Source: Lycorma delicatula
Taxonomy: Eukaryota; Arthropoda; Insecta; Hemiptera; Fulgoridae
NCBI RefSeq assembly: GCF_047948215.1
Contig: NC_134460.1
Span: 121,657,324-121,721,323, forward strand
Direction: 5' to 3'
Length of the DNA stretch: 64,000 nucleotides
Shown here: positions 47,227 through 59,100 of the stretch, piece after piece
Layout of the letters: the number at the start of each line of letters is the position of its first letter
How positions within the stretch are numbered: the first letter of the stretch is position 1
The notes under the pieces: model-generated
What the model saw: the letters and a program-made list of their open reading frames with translations, nothing else
Database searches by the model: none
Told to the model about the DNA's origin: nothing
Program-made: the position numbers and the translations under genes

Positions 47227-48420
47227 TTGCTCATACAAAAGCCTCCAGAACATGTGACATTAGATGATGAGAGCTCAGAGTCTGATGGAGATAAGGAAGA
47301 AAAAGAAGCAGATTCTGGTAATACAACTTTTGAACAAAGCAATTCATCTGAGCCTCATTTACCGACTCAAAAAAATCTTAATCTCATACGAGATTTAAAG
47401 TTATCCAAAAAAGTCTAAAATGCTTGCTTCCTGGCTAAAAGGATGGAATCTTCTTCAAAGGAATACAAAGATATGTACTTATCATAATTGTCAATCTGAA
47501 TTTAAAGACTACTTTTCTGAAGAAAATGGCTTAGTGTTTTGTAATACATTTCTTCTCTTATGGAGACACTTTGTAATGAACGTAACCCAACAGAATGACA
47601 CTTATTCATGTTGTGCTTCTGCATAATGGCAATAAATTCCCAACAGTACCTGTGGCTCACTGTGCTAGTATGAAAGAAACATATTAAAAATTTTAATTTA
47701 CATTGGAAAAGCTTCAATATGCAGTGTATCAATGAAATATTTGTGGTGATTTGAAGATAATTGCATTTATTCTTGGTCTGCAGCTTGGTTACACAAAATA
47801 CTGTTGTTTTTTGAATGGGATAGTAGGGACAGTAAAAATTATTTCATTAGAAAAGAATGGCCTAAACGTGAATCAACAGAAAAATGTGAAACATGACCCA
47901 TTGCATATCAAACTAGGATTAATGAAAAATTTTGTCAAGGCCATGGACAATATTCCTGGTTTCATGTACTTAAAAGAAAAGTTTCCTAGAATTAGTGATG
48001 CAAAAATTAAAGAAGGAATATTTGTGGCTCCACAAATACAATTGAAGAACTTATGTTTGAGCAACTATTGAATCCACTAGAGAAAGTAGCTTGGCAAACA
48101 TTCAAAAATGTTACTCAGAGTTTTTAGGGAAATCAAAAGGCGGAAAATTACTGTGATACTGTCAACGATCTTATAACACCTTATTAAAATTTGGGTTGTA
48201 ATATGTCCTTAAAAGTACACTTCCTGCACTCATACCTAGATTTCTTCCTGGAAGATCTTGGCGCAGTGAGTGATAAGCATAAGGAACACTTTCATCAGGA
48301 GATTTCAGCTATGAAAAGATATCAAGGCAAATGGAATCCTAATATGCTGGCCAATTATTGTTGGACCATCAAGAGGGATGCTCCACAGGCAAAATATAAT
48401 AGAAAATCATAATTTCTTAC
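47227..48420 (+). pseudogene. High-copy arthropod ORF of unknown function, broken
   Basis: Four coding blocks in order and in different frames: 47227-47418 (acidic Ser/Glu/Asp N-terminus, then HLPTQKNLNLIRDLKLSKK), 47420-47530 (ASWLKGWNLLQRNTKIC), 47751-48060 (FILGLQLGYTKYCCFL, DPLHIKLGLMKNFVKAMDNI, SDAKIKEGIFVAPQI) and 48191-48412 (MGCNMSLKVHFLHSYLDFF, ISAMKRYQGKWNPNMLANY). I recognise this wording from uncharacterised multi-copy proteins in several arthropods. The C-x-F-L, H-x-K-L-G-L-M-K-N-F-V-K and E-x-F-H-Q-E-I blocks are its fixed points. Function and parent element are unknown to me; a transposase-like role is only a guess. Separated by at least three frameshifts plus stops. Confidence 0.65.
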
Positions 48421-48844
48421 TTCCTAAGCAAGTCAAATGTTTGAATATTGTATAGTTAAGAATTCAGAAAGTATTGAAATGTTTGAAATTATAAATGCCA
48501 GTCTCTCGAAAACCTTGCATGATGGGTAAAACCTGATATCATATTTGAATTCAGAAGAACAAATACTATCAGAATCACATATTTTTCTCCCCAAGATAAA
48601 AAAATTCTCTTTTGTTCGCCACTGTAATAGAAAATAGATAAAAATATTGATACTAGCAAATAAAATAATTATAATTTTTTTTATTATTCTCATTATAAAA
48701 TATCACTAAAATTACTCAACCTTTCATAATTTTATATATGATATAGTATAAAAATTATTTGAATAATTAAAACTACAGCTGCAATTATTATTATTAGCTG
48801 TTGGTATGATTGATGAATTTATAATTTTCTTATATATAAATTCT

Positions 48845-49002
48845 TTTTTTTGTTTAACTTCCAGAACCACCATTAGGTATTGCTTCAGAGGATGAGATGA
48901 ATGATTTGTAGTGTGAATGAAAATGCCATGCCTGACTGGGATTCGAACCCAGGACCTCCAGATGAAAGACCGAGACACTACCACTTACATCACGGAGGCC
49001 AG
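48845..49002 (-). repeat. tRNA-derived SINE with perfect target duplication
   Basis: On the minus strand: head GGCCTCCGTGATG, A box AGTGGTAGTGTCTCGG, B box GGGTTCGAATCCC, short body, and an A-rich 3' end (seen as ttttttttgttt at 48845-48856). Perfect 15-bp duplications ttatatataaattct at 48830-48844 and 49003-49017. This is the youngest and best-preserved SINE in the window. Confidence 0.93.
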
Positions 49003-49017
49003 TTATATATAAATTCT

Positions 49018-50332
49018 ATTTGAAGATCACAATTTGAGTGTTAATGAGGAGGGGAAATGAGTACAATAGAAAAATGGTATTTTAAATAAATATAGTCATC
49101 ATTTTTTTTAATTGTACAGTTTTATTGCATATTACAATTCTTGAAATGTTTTGCAACAAAGGTGACAAAATTAATCATTGATTGTGTCAGAGTTAGCAAT
49201 GTTGTTCCTACACTTTTAATTAAAAAATTTTAACTTTTCCTAGACCACTGTTATTCTGTGATATATTCAGGATATAAAAATCTGATATAATTTTAATTGT
49301 AAAATTTTTGTTACAGATCACTAACTTTGAAATGCCACCCAATAATTAGTGCAATATTATCATACGAATTGAACATCTTTACTATGACTTTAAAAAAATT
49401 TATGACTGATAATAATTTTATTTTACTAAATATTTATTTTTGTTGTAATAAAAAATTTGTCTTTATAATGAAAAGACTTAAGTAATTTTATCACTTCTAC
49501 TAGTTCAATTAAATTAAAAACCTTCTCTAAACAATTATTATAAATATGACAGCAATTATATGACATTTGGATCAAATAATATTGATCACTATTTTAACAT
49601 AGTCAATATACACATTAATATAAAATTAGCTAAGTTATTTATCAAACATCAAATAATTCACTATCTCACAATAATACAATGGCGTCGTAAAACACTTCCA
49701 CAAAATCCTGTATTAATTAAAACAAAATCTTCATCATTCATTACTAGATGTAAATTGCAGTCATCAACTTTATTTTCATTATCTATAACAAAACTATTTT
49801 TTTTACAGAGTGTTTCAGGAAGAAAGTAAAATATTTTGAAAGCAAGCACAAAGCCACATAATATATCCTGGTCAAGACGGTAAACAATATCCTTTTTAAC
49901 TTGATGATCCAAAAACATTTGGTAAAATCTAAGGAAGTGAAGTCCTAGATAAAAAAGGATGAGAGGTAAAGAATGGTCAAAGTTATAACTAATAAACCAT
50001 TTCCTGCAAACAATGACGTTAAATAAAAAAAAGTGCAGTTTCACTTAGTTGTCTGTTAGCATAGGAGTTATTTTAAAAAAAATTGAAAAGCAAAAAAAAT
50101 ATTTATGGGAAAATTTAACTAATAACTGTATTCTTTATAAATATTAATAATAATAATTTAACTTTTACCGTTATTCATTTGGGTCATGTTATCAACCCTC
50201 AGAGAAATAATAAATGCTAAAAAAAAAAAAATACATTTCACTCCATAAAATAAAATAAATAACTGAACTATACAAATAAGTACAAAAACATTATCTCTAT
50301 TTTAATAAATATCAGAACAAGTATAGTAAATT
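49018..50332. other. AT-rich sequence between SINE and Penelope-like element
   Basis: No exon or element supported. A 127-residue open frame on the minus strand at 49661-50044 shows no recognisable motif and has the composition expected of AT-rich non-coding DNA. Confidence 0.4.
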
Positions 50333-51500
50333 ATATATGATTTTAAAACAGCTTACCAAATTCCAGTTTGATTCCCTCAAGCGCTTTCGACTATTCTGCA
50401 TCTTCAAGAGGATAATTATAACTAACATATACAAAACTATAATCTTACATAATTAAATTATATATATATATAAAACAACTGATGGTCATTTGTTAAAATT
50501 CATCAAAAGTTAAAGTTTTAAGTCTAAGTGACTACGTCTGTGTTATAATAGTTTCTCAATTGTTATAAGCTCTGTAAATTGTGGAATCAGTTTAGCCAAT
50601 TTAATTATTATTGTTTATTATCTGTTTATACAAAATATCAACATCTAACATAACCTGTTTATTCATTAATTTGTCATTATTATTGTATATATGGAATTTT
50701 TTGAGATTAAAAGTATTATAATAATTATTAGAGTAATTCAATACTTCCACAAATTTATCTGGATCACAATTATGCTTATTTTCCAATACAGTCTAGCAAA
50801 ATATGAACGGTCATTATATTTCTTTATTATACAGTTAATACATTCCTTAGTTCTAATTAAAAATGATCGATTGGTAATAACAATATATTGTAATTCACAA
50901 TCATCACATTTCAGGCTGTATATCCCCTGTCCATTCAAATTATATTTATTACCATTTATTTGAGTTTTAGCTGGATCTCTATTATTTATATAATTTATGA
51001 TTTTATTATTAGTTGTATATACTGTTTTTAGATTAAATGATTTATATATTTTATTAAATTTTCTATAATTTAAATTATATTCCATTTTTACATAATCATT
51101 TCCCGAATTATTATGTTTAATTTTACTTTTTCTCTTATATATAATTTATTTTTTAAATTTGAAGTACAATTTATCTATTAAATTATTATTATATTTATTC
51201 AATGTGGCAATGTATTTAATAATATTTAATTTTATTGTATTATGTTCGACTTAATTGCTCTGTAAATTAATGAATTGAATTTTCTGGTTCTATGGATGAA
51301 AAGAATTACAGTGTATTATGGTATCCTGTTGGTTGGCTTCCTATATATGTTTATGTCAAATTTATTATTATTGAAACTTTTATTAATTTTTATATCTAAA
51401 AATCCATGTTATTGTTAATTTCTTGATTCTTAGTGAATTTAATATTTTCATCTAATGAGCTGATTTCATAACTATTATATTTTCTTCGTTATTAGTTTTT
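50333..51500 (-). mobile_element. Penelope-like element, 3' part (RT end plus GIY-YIG nuclease)
   Basis: Minus strand, right to left. The RT C-terminus appears at 51390-51327 as SFNNNKFDINIYRKPTNR, the F-D-I-Y-R-K-P-T block of Penelope RTs. Then a GIY-YIG-type endonuclease at 51085-50601: GQGIYSLKCDDCELQYIV followed by NRSFLIRTKECI, and NKHNCDPDKF after a frame break. The second half of the motif reads YIV instead of YIG, and the expected H after K-E is C. The 3' UTR (50600-50333) holds a hammerhead-like motif. An inverted partial copy follows at 51517-52157. Not active as it stands. Confidence 0.8.
50374..50411 (-). ncRNA. Hammerhead-ribozyme-like motif, left copy
   Basis: Minus strand order: CCTC (50411-50408), TTGAAGA, a short stem-loop, GAAA, palindrome AGCGCT (50385-50380), T, GAGG (50378-50375). 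CCTC and GAGG can form stem I, and the palindromic hexamer could form stem III between two copies, as in the minimal hammerheads known from Penelope elements. Differences from the consensus: TTGAAGA instead of CTGANGA, and an extra T before stem II, so cleavage is doubtful. Confidence 0.4.
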
Positions 51501-51516
51501 TGATTAATTTAATAAA

Positions 51517-52157
51517 TCATTTAATCTAAAAACAGCATATACAACTAATAATAAAATCATGAATTATATTAATAATAGAGATCCAACTATAACTCAAATA
51601 AATGGTAATAAATATAATTTGAATGGACAGGGAGTGCACAGCCTGAAATATAACTAAGGATCACATTAACTGTATAATAAAGAAATATAAAAACTGTTCA
51701 AATTTCGGTAAACATATATAGAAAAATAAGCATAATTATGATCCAAATAAATTTATGGAAGTAATTAGATTACTCTAATATAACACTTTTAATCTCAAAA
51801 AATTCCATGTATACAATAATACTGACAAATTAATGAATGAACAGTTCGATGATATTTTGTGTAAGCAGATAATAAACAATAATAATTAAGCTGGCTAACT
51901 GATTCCACAATTTACAGAGCTCAAACAATTGAGAAAGTATTACAATACGGACATAGTCACTTAGTCTTAAATCTTTAACTTTTGATGAATTTTAACAAAA
52001 TGAATGTTAAGTATATATATAAAATTTAATTTTGTAAGATTATACTTTTATATATGTTAGTCATAATTATCCTCTTGAAGATGGCAGAATAGCCAAAAGG
52101 CCTCGAGGGAATCAAATTGGAATTTGGTAAGCTGTTTTAAAATCATATATAATAGTT
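51517..52157 (+). mobile_element. Inverted partial copy of the Penelope-like 3' region
   Basis: Inverted duplicate of 50333-51047: the nuclease region (51540-51900, with deletions that remove the GIY core), then the 3' UTR to 52157, where gctgttttaaaatcatatat mirrors the left outer end. Arms are about 715 and 640 bases with a spacer of about 470. Inverted flanking copies are a known habit of Penelope elements. Confidence 0.85.
52071..52108 (+). ncRNA. Hammerhead-ribozyme-like motif, right copy
   Basis: CCTC (52071-52074), TTGAAGA, T, stem-loop GGC-AGAATA-GCC, AAAA where GAAA is expected, palindrome AGGCCT (52098-52103), C, GAGG (52105-52108). Stem II is perfect here. The hexamer differs from the left copy at two positions yet remains self-complementary. 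The G12-to-A change in the core argues against activity. Confidence 0.4.
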
Positions 52158-55100
52158 ATTATACCAAATGATGCCATGTTCAAAAAACTAAGTATAGTAA
52201 AGTAAATTAATGCTCAAGAACATAAACAAAATTGTAAACAATTTTTGAATATTGAATAATTTATTTTGGATCTGTTATTAATTAAACTGAAGCGTGTAAT
52301 CATTTGAGAAATATAAAGGTTTTTTTAGTCATATAAAGATGATTTTTTAATTAATTTTAAAAGATTTGTCAGTCTATATAATGACTTGTATAATTTAACA
52401 AAAAAAATTGATCCAGTTAAAATAAAACCTTCATCACTGTATAGCTTAATTAACAAAAAGAATGATCAATAACGTTTAAAAACATGATGGGGCTTTATCA
52501 CTGTCTTTAGTCAAAAACTGTTTTCTGCCATTTTCTTGCTTAATTTTTTTCTCTGCCAACCTTATAAGAAGAAAAACCAAACTACATACGTGGTACCGAG
52601 TTGAAAAAGTACCATATTCAATAAACTACAGTTTTTCATAATACAAAAAAAATGTATAAATCACTTTACTGTCAAAAAATTAGCCAAAAACAGTTTAGAT
52701 GGTTTATATTGGGGCCCTAAAGTATGTAATTGTACAAGTAATATTAGAAATTACATACAAATAAATAAAATATGTTGGAGAAGGAAAAGTTTGGAACTTA
52801 ACTTTATATATATAAAGTTAATATAGGTAGTAGTTTTATAACAGACTATTACGAAGCCTCCATAAAGCCAAAACTCAAAACAAATATATTAGGCTTTATG
52901 AAAAATATTAACAAATATAATTTCTTATACACATTCACTAACCAAATTGTAAAAAAAAAATCAATGGTAAACAAAGCAACAGGTTCTTCAACCTTAAAAA
53001 AATAATAAAAGAATTACAAACACTTTCCTTAATCTTTCATTTAGATTTATTTTCTAAAATTAATGCAGACAAAAATTCAATGTTTCTGTTATAATAAAGT
53101 GACACATTAAGATCTAATCGCATATATTAATTGGATAAAGAGAGTTTCGAAACCTATTAAATTGAATACAATACAGAGATTTGGGAATAAAGACAGTTTT
53201 CCTTCGTTCATTATTCTGATAAGGAAAGTTTTGAAACCAAACGGCTAACAGATAAAGAAATTTTTGTAACCGACTATGTATTTCAGATTCCTTTTTAAAT
53301 GGGAAATTGACAGTTTTGAAACAAAATAAGTTTTTTTCAGATTCAGAGGTAGCAATTACTAAGAATTACCAAAAAGTAATTTTATAAATTTTTATGTAAA
53401 GGCAGTTTTGTAACTCATTTCCAAATATGAATTAAAAAGCTTTTGATTAAAAAAAGAAGAAAAATGGTTTTCTGTAACTTTTTTCTAGGTATACAACGAA
53501 GTGTCATTATAAGCACCGGGACATATTAATATAATGAACAATTAAACATTAAAAACTGACAATTAGAAATTAAACAACAATAATATAAAAACATAGCATA
53601 TATGTAAAACATCTATGCAGTATGCTAAAGGCAAAATAAAGTCACAGTGAAATATAATATTAAAAATGTAACTTAAAATAATAAAATTACCATCTCGAAT
53701 ACACCAAATGGCATAAACAGACCAAAAAAATTATATAAATCATCAAATATTTGAATCAAGATGTAAAGCCTTAAGTAATTGTAAGATACTCAATAATATT
53801 GAAACATTGTTGCCCAAGATATTTCAGATGTTAGTCCATAGTTTAATCTTCTGACACAATGTCACATGACACAGACCACAAGGATGTTGTAATGTTAGTT
53901 GGCAGTCTCAGCGAACACAAACAGGGGCATCAGTCTGATTCAGGAGGTGTCCATGTAACTTTCTAATGAATTTTTGTATTCAGCTGAAGATTCTTTAGGA
54001 ACAAAAATTAAAACTTGTATATATATTTAAGTTTTTTTTTTTTTTTTTTTTTAATTATAAGCAGCAGGATGGATACATACACTGTCTGAGGTGAAAAATT
54101 TATTTTATGTCTATTCACTATTTTAACATTCTACAAAAATTAATTCCCTAGCAATTTGTAACAAATGCAAATGCTTTAAATACAGCTACATTGTTTGAAA
54201 CATGACACAATCAATTAATGTGAGAAATAATCCTTTCAATGGTTCAAACAGTTAAATTTTTAACCATTCTTCACAAAAATAATCTCTGCCTCCCTCAAAT
54301 AAGTTCTCATTACTTATTGTGTATATCATAAATAAGTAATCTAAACATCTTTAAATAATAATGATTGAAATTCAGACACATTAATATTGACAAACTTATT
54401 GCCTAAAAAAAAAGTTTACCATCCTCCAAAAGCACTCTGTATTCATACACAGTATACCGCCATAAACTTTATCGCTTAAATGTATATATATATATATATA
54501 TATGAATATACTATATTAATATGTACAAAAATTTAAAACTGTCAAATATAATATATACAATTATTTATTTTATTTACTTATGTAAAAATATATGGCAAGC
54601 AAATATAAAAAGATCTTTTTTTGTATTTTAAAGAATAGCATATTAGGTTAGGTTAAGTACACTTAACTCACGATTAACACTTAGTTTTTACACATTGATA
54701 ATCTCTGTATGCATATATGTATATATATACATGCGCGCACGTGTGTGTAATAAAATTAAAATTTAAATATTAAATAAAGGCTACAATTGATATCTATATT
54801 CAAGTACTATTAAGTATGATAATTCTAAATTTCATCTAATTTTTCCTATATTATTTTTTTTTAATTTAGAAATTAGATATATATGACTTTTCAATTTAAA
54901 TTGAAAAAACAGTTAGTTTTTTCAATTTAAAAAACAAGTTTGTGACAAGATTCTGGTACGGAATATTTGTCAAAATTCTCTAATTTTATTATATCAAAAA
55001 TGTTATTACAATTTATATACACATACATACACATTAAATATAAAAAGTAAACATCTTATTTACTATAATAATGATAGAAAATAAACATATAAGTGGATTG

Positions 55101-55759
55101 CTTTCAAATTGGAATTAAACAGTGAGAATAGAAACTTTAGTTAAGAGGAAAAACTGGCATTAAAATGAATGATTGAAAAAAATTAATTCAATAACATAGG
55201 TTTAAAAAAAGGTTAATTTTGTATTTCAATAACAAAAGGTGATAAAACCAATTAAAAACTACCCTAAAAAGTAAAAAATAATACTTTTTTCAATATTTTT
55301 TTCAAAATTAAAATTTGTTGAAGACCGTAACAAATTAAATGTTAATATTATGTCTTTTTTTTTTAATTTAGCATAGGCTTCTAAAAGTTGAAATATATAT
55401 ATATATATATATATTTTTTTACTTTTAAGATAGGTTTTAGAAGTTGTTTCATTTTTTAACTTATTTAAAATGTGGATAGGCTTATAAAAAAATCCTGCCA
55501 CATAAAAACAAGTTCTCAAAAAAAAAAAGTAAGAAACACTTAAATTTATAAAACGAAGAATAGAATACAGAAAATTAACATAAGAAATATTATTACCAGC
55601 AAGCTCTTCAAAATATCTTAAGTTTTTTCAAATTTATCACTTAATTTCATCTTAATTCATCAAATTTTATCATCTTAATTTCATCTAATTTTCTTGTATT
55701 TTTTTAGAAAAAATATCAGAATCATATCACAATATAATCATTATACTTAGTTAAATAAT
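52158..55759. other. AT-rich region with a degenerate repeated word
   Basis: No gene or element assigned. Between 53134 and 53480 the word aaagacagttttgaaacc recurs about seven times with errors. Simple tracts: T run at 54032-54053, (TA)n at 54483-54503 and 55394-55411. The open frame at 55259-55519 runs over a TA tract and has no motif. Confidence 0.45.
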
Positions 55760-55769
55760 ATTAAGTCAT

Positions 55770-56130
55770 GTCATCCCAACCCCGTAGGGGGAAGACATCC
55801 ACCTTGTGATGTTACCGGTCGCCACACCACCCCCTTCATTCCGAACCCTGAGGGGCTTTGCCAGAGGTTGTCTTTAGACCCTCTTAACTAACAATCTCAA
55901 AGTCAGTCGGCCTCAGTCAGAATGCCACCGATGTAAATGCCTCGGCAGACATTTGCATCAGTAAAATACAAATCAAATTTTGCCTTCATGTAGGCCTCAA
56001 ACGGAAACCTTCACAGCCAACCTAACATGATTCCCTCAAACTAACTAACCGAAATCGCGGACTCCATGCCTAGTCTAAATCAGACAGCACTGTTCATGAC
56101 TGTGAATGCTTCAGAAAACAAACAGGTTGA
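55770..56130. mobile_element. GC-rich insertion with 10-bp target duplication
   Basis: A 361-base block far richer in GC than its flanks, starting gtcatcccaaccccgtaggg and ending acaaacaggttga, bounded by attaagtcat at 55760-55769 and 56131-56140. No open frame spans it, and no Pol III boxes or terminal inverted repeats are evident. It could be a SINE or the 3' end of a non-LTR element of a family that I do not know. Confidence 0.7.
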
Positions 56131-56140
56131 ATTAAGTCAT

Positions 56141-59100
56141 ACCCAACAGAATGGATGAACCATAGTCTTTCATTTAAATAATTTAATTTTAAAAATCTTT
56201 TACTTAAATTATCCAAAAACCTTACAATGGGGCCATCAGAGAAACTCCCTCAATAACATTAAAAAAATCATCAAAGCTGCTCTCCATTTGGTGATGAAAC
56301 ATAAAGCTTGAACCTACATAAAATAATACATACAGGTTTATTTGAAGTACTTGGTTTTTTAAAGTAAGATAAAAACGAGTTTGATAAACATTAATCTTAT
56401 TTTGAATAATAGACAAGGAAATTTTAAAATCTCTTAAACTTGATTAATTTAATAGACCTGAATTTTTTCTAGAAAAAAATTAAATAAATTCCTCAAAAAT
56501 AAAAATAATAAAATTGCTTTCCTAAAAAAAAATTAAAAGGTACTAAATTACGATTAGTCCTAATACAAAAATTTGAACAAGTTCTAACAGATACCAAAGA
56601 ATCTGGAACTTTACTACATACAAGTTATTTTGTAGATTACCTAATGAAAAAAGAACTTAAGATTCCCATTTATAAAATACAGAAAATTAATTAAGTAGAG
56701 TGCATTACTTTATGTATATGTAATTGTCATAACCATAATCGTTGTAGGCAACCTGACATGAGTAACAAAACTCCCAAAAATATTCAGCTACACCAAAGAA
56801 AAACAATCATACTATGCTAGGTTCACTTGGAAAATTACAAAGTGATGCGACTCTCCACATTAAGTTCACAAAAATACAGGTGATACTAAGCCCTACAAGT
56901 GATACCTTAATTCTATTAACAATAGAGACTGCTTAAATAATATGGCATCATTACTATAAGGAAACATAATTCTAACAAATGCTTCTTGTACTTGTGTGCC
57001 CCACAGCCATAAAGGACTGGGTCAGATATGGTATTTAATTAATGTACTTCATTTTATTGTAAAATAATATATATATATATGTCTTCTACTCAGCAAGGTA
57101 AAGCACACTAGATGAAAATAAATATTTAAAAAATAATTTCAATGGGTGCATCCAGTGGGTCATTTTTTTTAGTGTAATTTGACTTCTAAAAGAGAAAGTG
57201 TTAATATAGATTTAAAAAATAATATTAATAAAAATAAACAATCCATCCATTTTTTAGTTATTTTATGTGTATGTATAAAATAATACTAATGAAAATTAAA
57301 AATTATAAAAACTGCTGTGCGTTGATATATTCATGTCACACATTTAAAAAACTCATTTTATTAAATTGGTACTTAATTTTACAACCATCATTAACAAAGA
57401 CTGACAATTGTAATATATTTACATAACAAACAATGCTTAATAAAATAATGTTACACATAAAAACAGTGATTTTATTAGTTCAATATACTTCTTATAACAT
57501 AATAAACTAAAAAAAATTTATAATTATTTAAAACATATACTATTTTCATGATTATGAGTAAATTACAGTATTATTATTATTATGGTAATCAAAAGATTTC
57601 AAAACAAGGTCTGTGGCTTCTCTTATAACAATGTCAGAAAAGATCATGTAAATATTATAAGTACTATTGACTGTAAGAACAAATCCCATAAATTTTCAAC
57701 AATTAGGATACAGTAATTACACTCAAGGTGTAATGTGTACTTGCACATGCATCTGCCAATATTGACATCTCCATGTAACATTTCTTTAAGATCACAGTAT
57801 TTTGTCATTAATTTAGTTTTCGGGACAGCGGGGTAATTACAGCGTAATTACCTTCAACATTAAACAAATGCATTTGCACAAATATTTGTAATATTAGTAT
57901 CTGTTTGTTAAAAACCTAAGTTTATTTATTCTGTATTAGTTTGATTTTGAAAAAATCATTGTTTTCTTAGCAGGACAAGTTTTCTGATGATATAAGATTT
58001 TCTACTATGTATTTATTTTATTACAGAGATCATGTTTCACAATTTTTCATTAGTTTTAAAGTTTTATTACTTTAGCAAATACAATAAAAATGTGCCCATA
58101 TATATATATATAATTCATTAAAATATGGAGACAAAAGAAACAATTTATAAAAATATTTTACAGCAAAAAGAATTATATTACTCTTTACAATTTTTTTCTC
58201 TGAAAATTTTGTTGTTTTCATTAAATCATTCCAAATTTTCATTTTTGAAAAATAATTTTTTTTAAAACTAGATAAGAGGATGCATATCAATGCCTTTCTC
58301 TCAGATTTTTATTGATTGATTACTTTCAGAAGGTAGTAACTCTTCGCCAATTAATCTACACGGTTGAAGGACAATTAGAAATGTATATTTCGTCAAAGGA
58401 TATTACACAACGTAAAATATTTTTAGCATATAAAACATAACTTCATTTGTAAATGCTAAGCAATAGCTAAAAATGTGTTTAAGGAATAAGATATACATCA
58501 TATAATACCACATTTACTGCAGAAGATTTTTCTTTTAATCGAATTTAATTGATAAGTGCAAGTTATTTGAAAACACTCCTTCAATTCTGCAAGTGCACTT
58601 AAAGAACTATAATTTGGGCCACTTCCCACATACTTACAAACAGTAGAAAGAAAATTTCTCCATTGAACTCCTATCACTTCCAAACAATAAATATCATTAA
58701 AATTCTCATAGAACTATACATAAATGGTACACTATACTATACACAAATGGTTAGAGTACATCCTTTATTCTGATCACAGCATAAAGGATGTACTCAAACC
58801 ATTTTTAAATTTATTTGTAGTACTTAGCAAGAATCAAACACCTAACACTTCATACACCTACAAAAATTATGATACTGACAAAATAACAACAGATAAATCC
58901 AATTAAAAAATGACCTGGAGCATTTCCAACAAACTGCTATAAAAAAAAAATGTGCAGTCCTATTTTCCACTTTTTTTTTCTTCTATCTGATACTAGCCTC
59001 AGGTTTATCAAAGGTCAGTAACGATTTTCTTTTAATAACTATTTCAGTTCATGTTCAGTATTTTTAAATATTAAAAAAATGAACAAACATTTTATGGCTT

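Noticed and set aside
48724..48984. Minus-strand frame including WRSWVRIPVRHG
   Set aside because: This is the translated tRNA-like head of the SINE, not a gene.
48940..49000. Possible tRNA gene
   Set aside because: A and B boxes are good, but the cloverleaf does not close and the unit has a SINE body, A-rich end and 15-bp target duplication.
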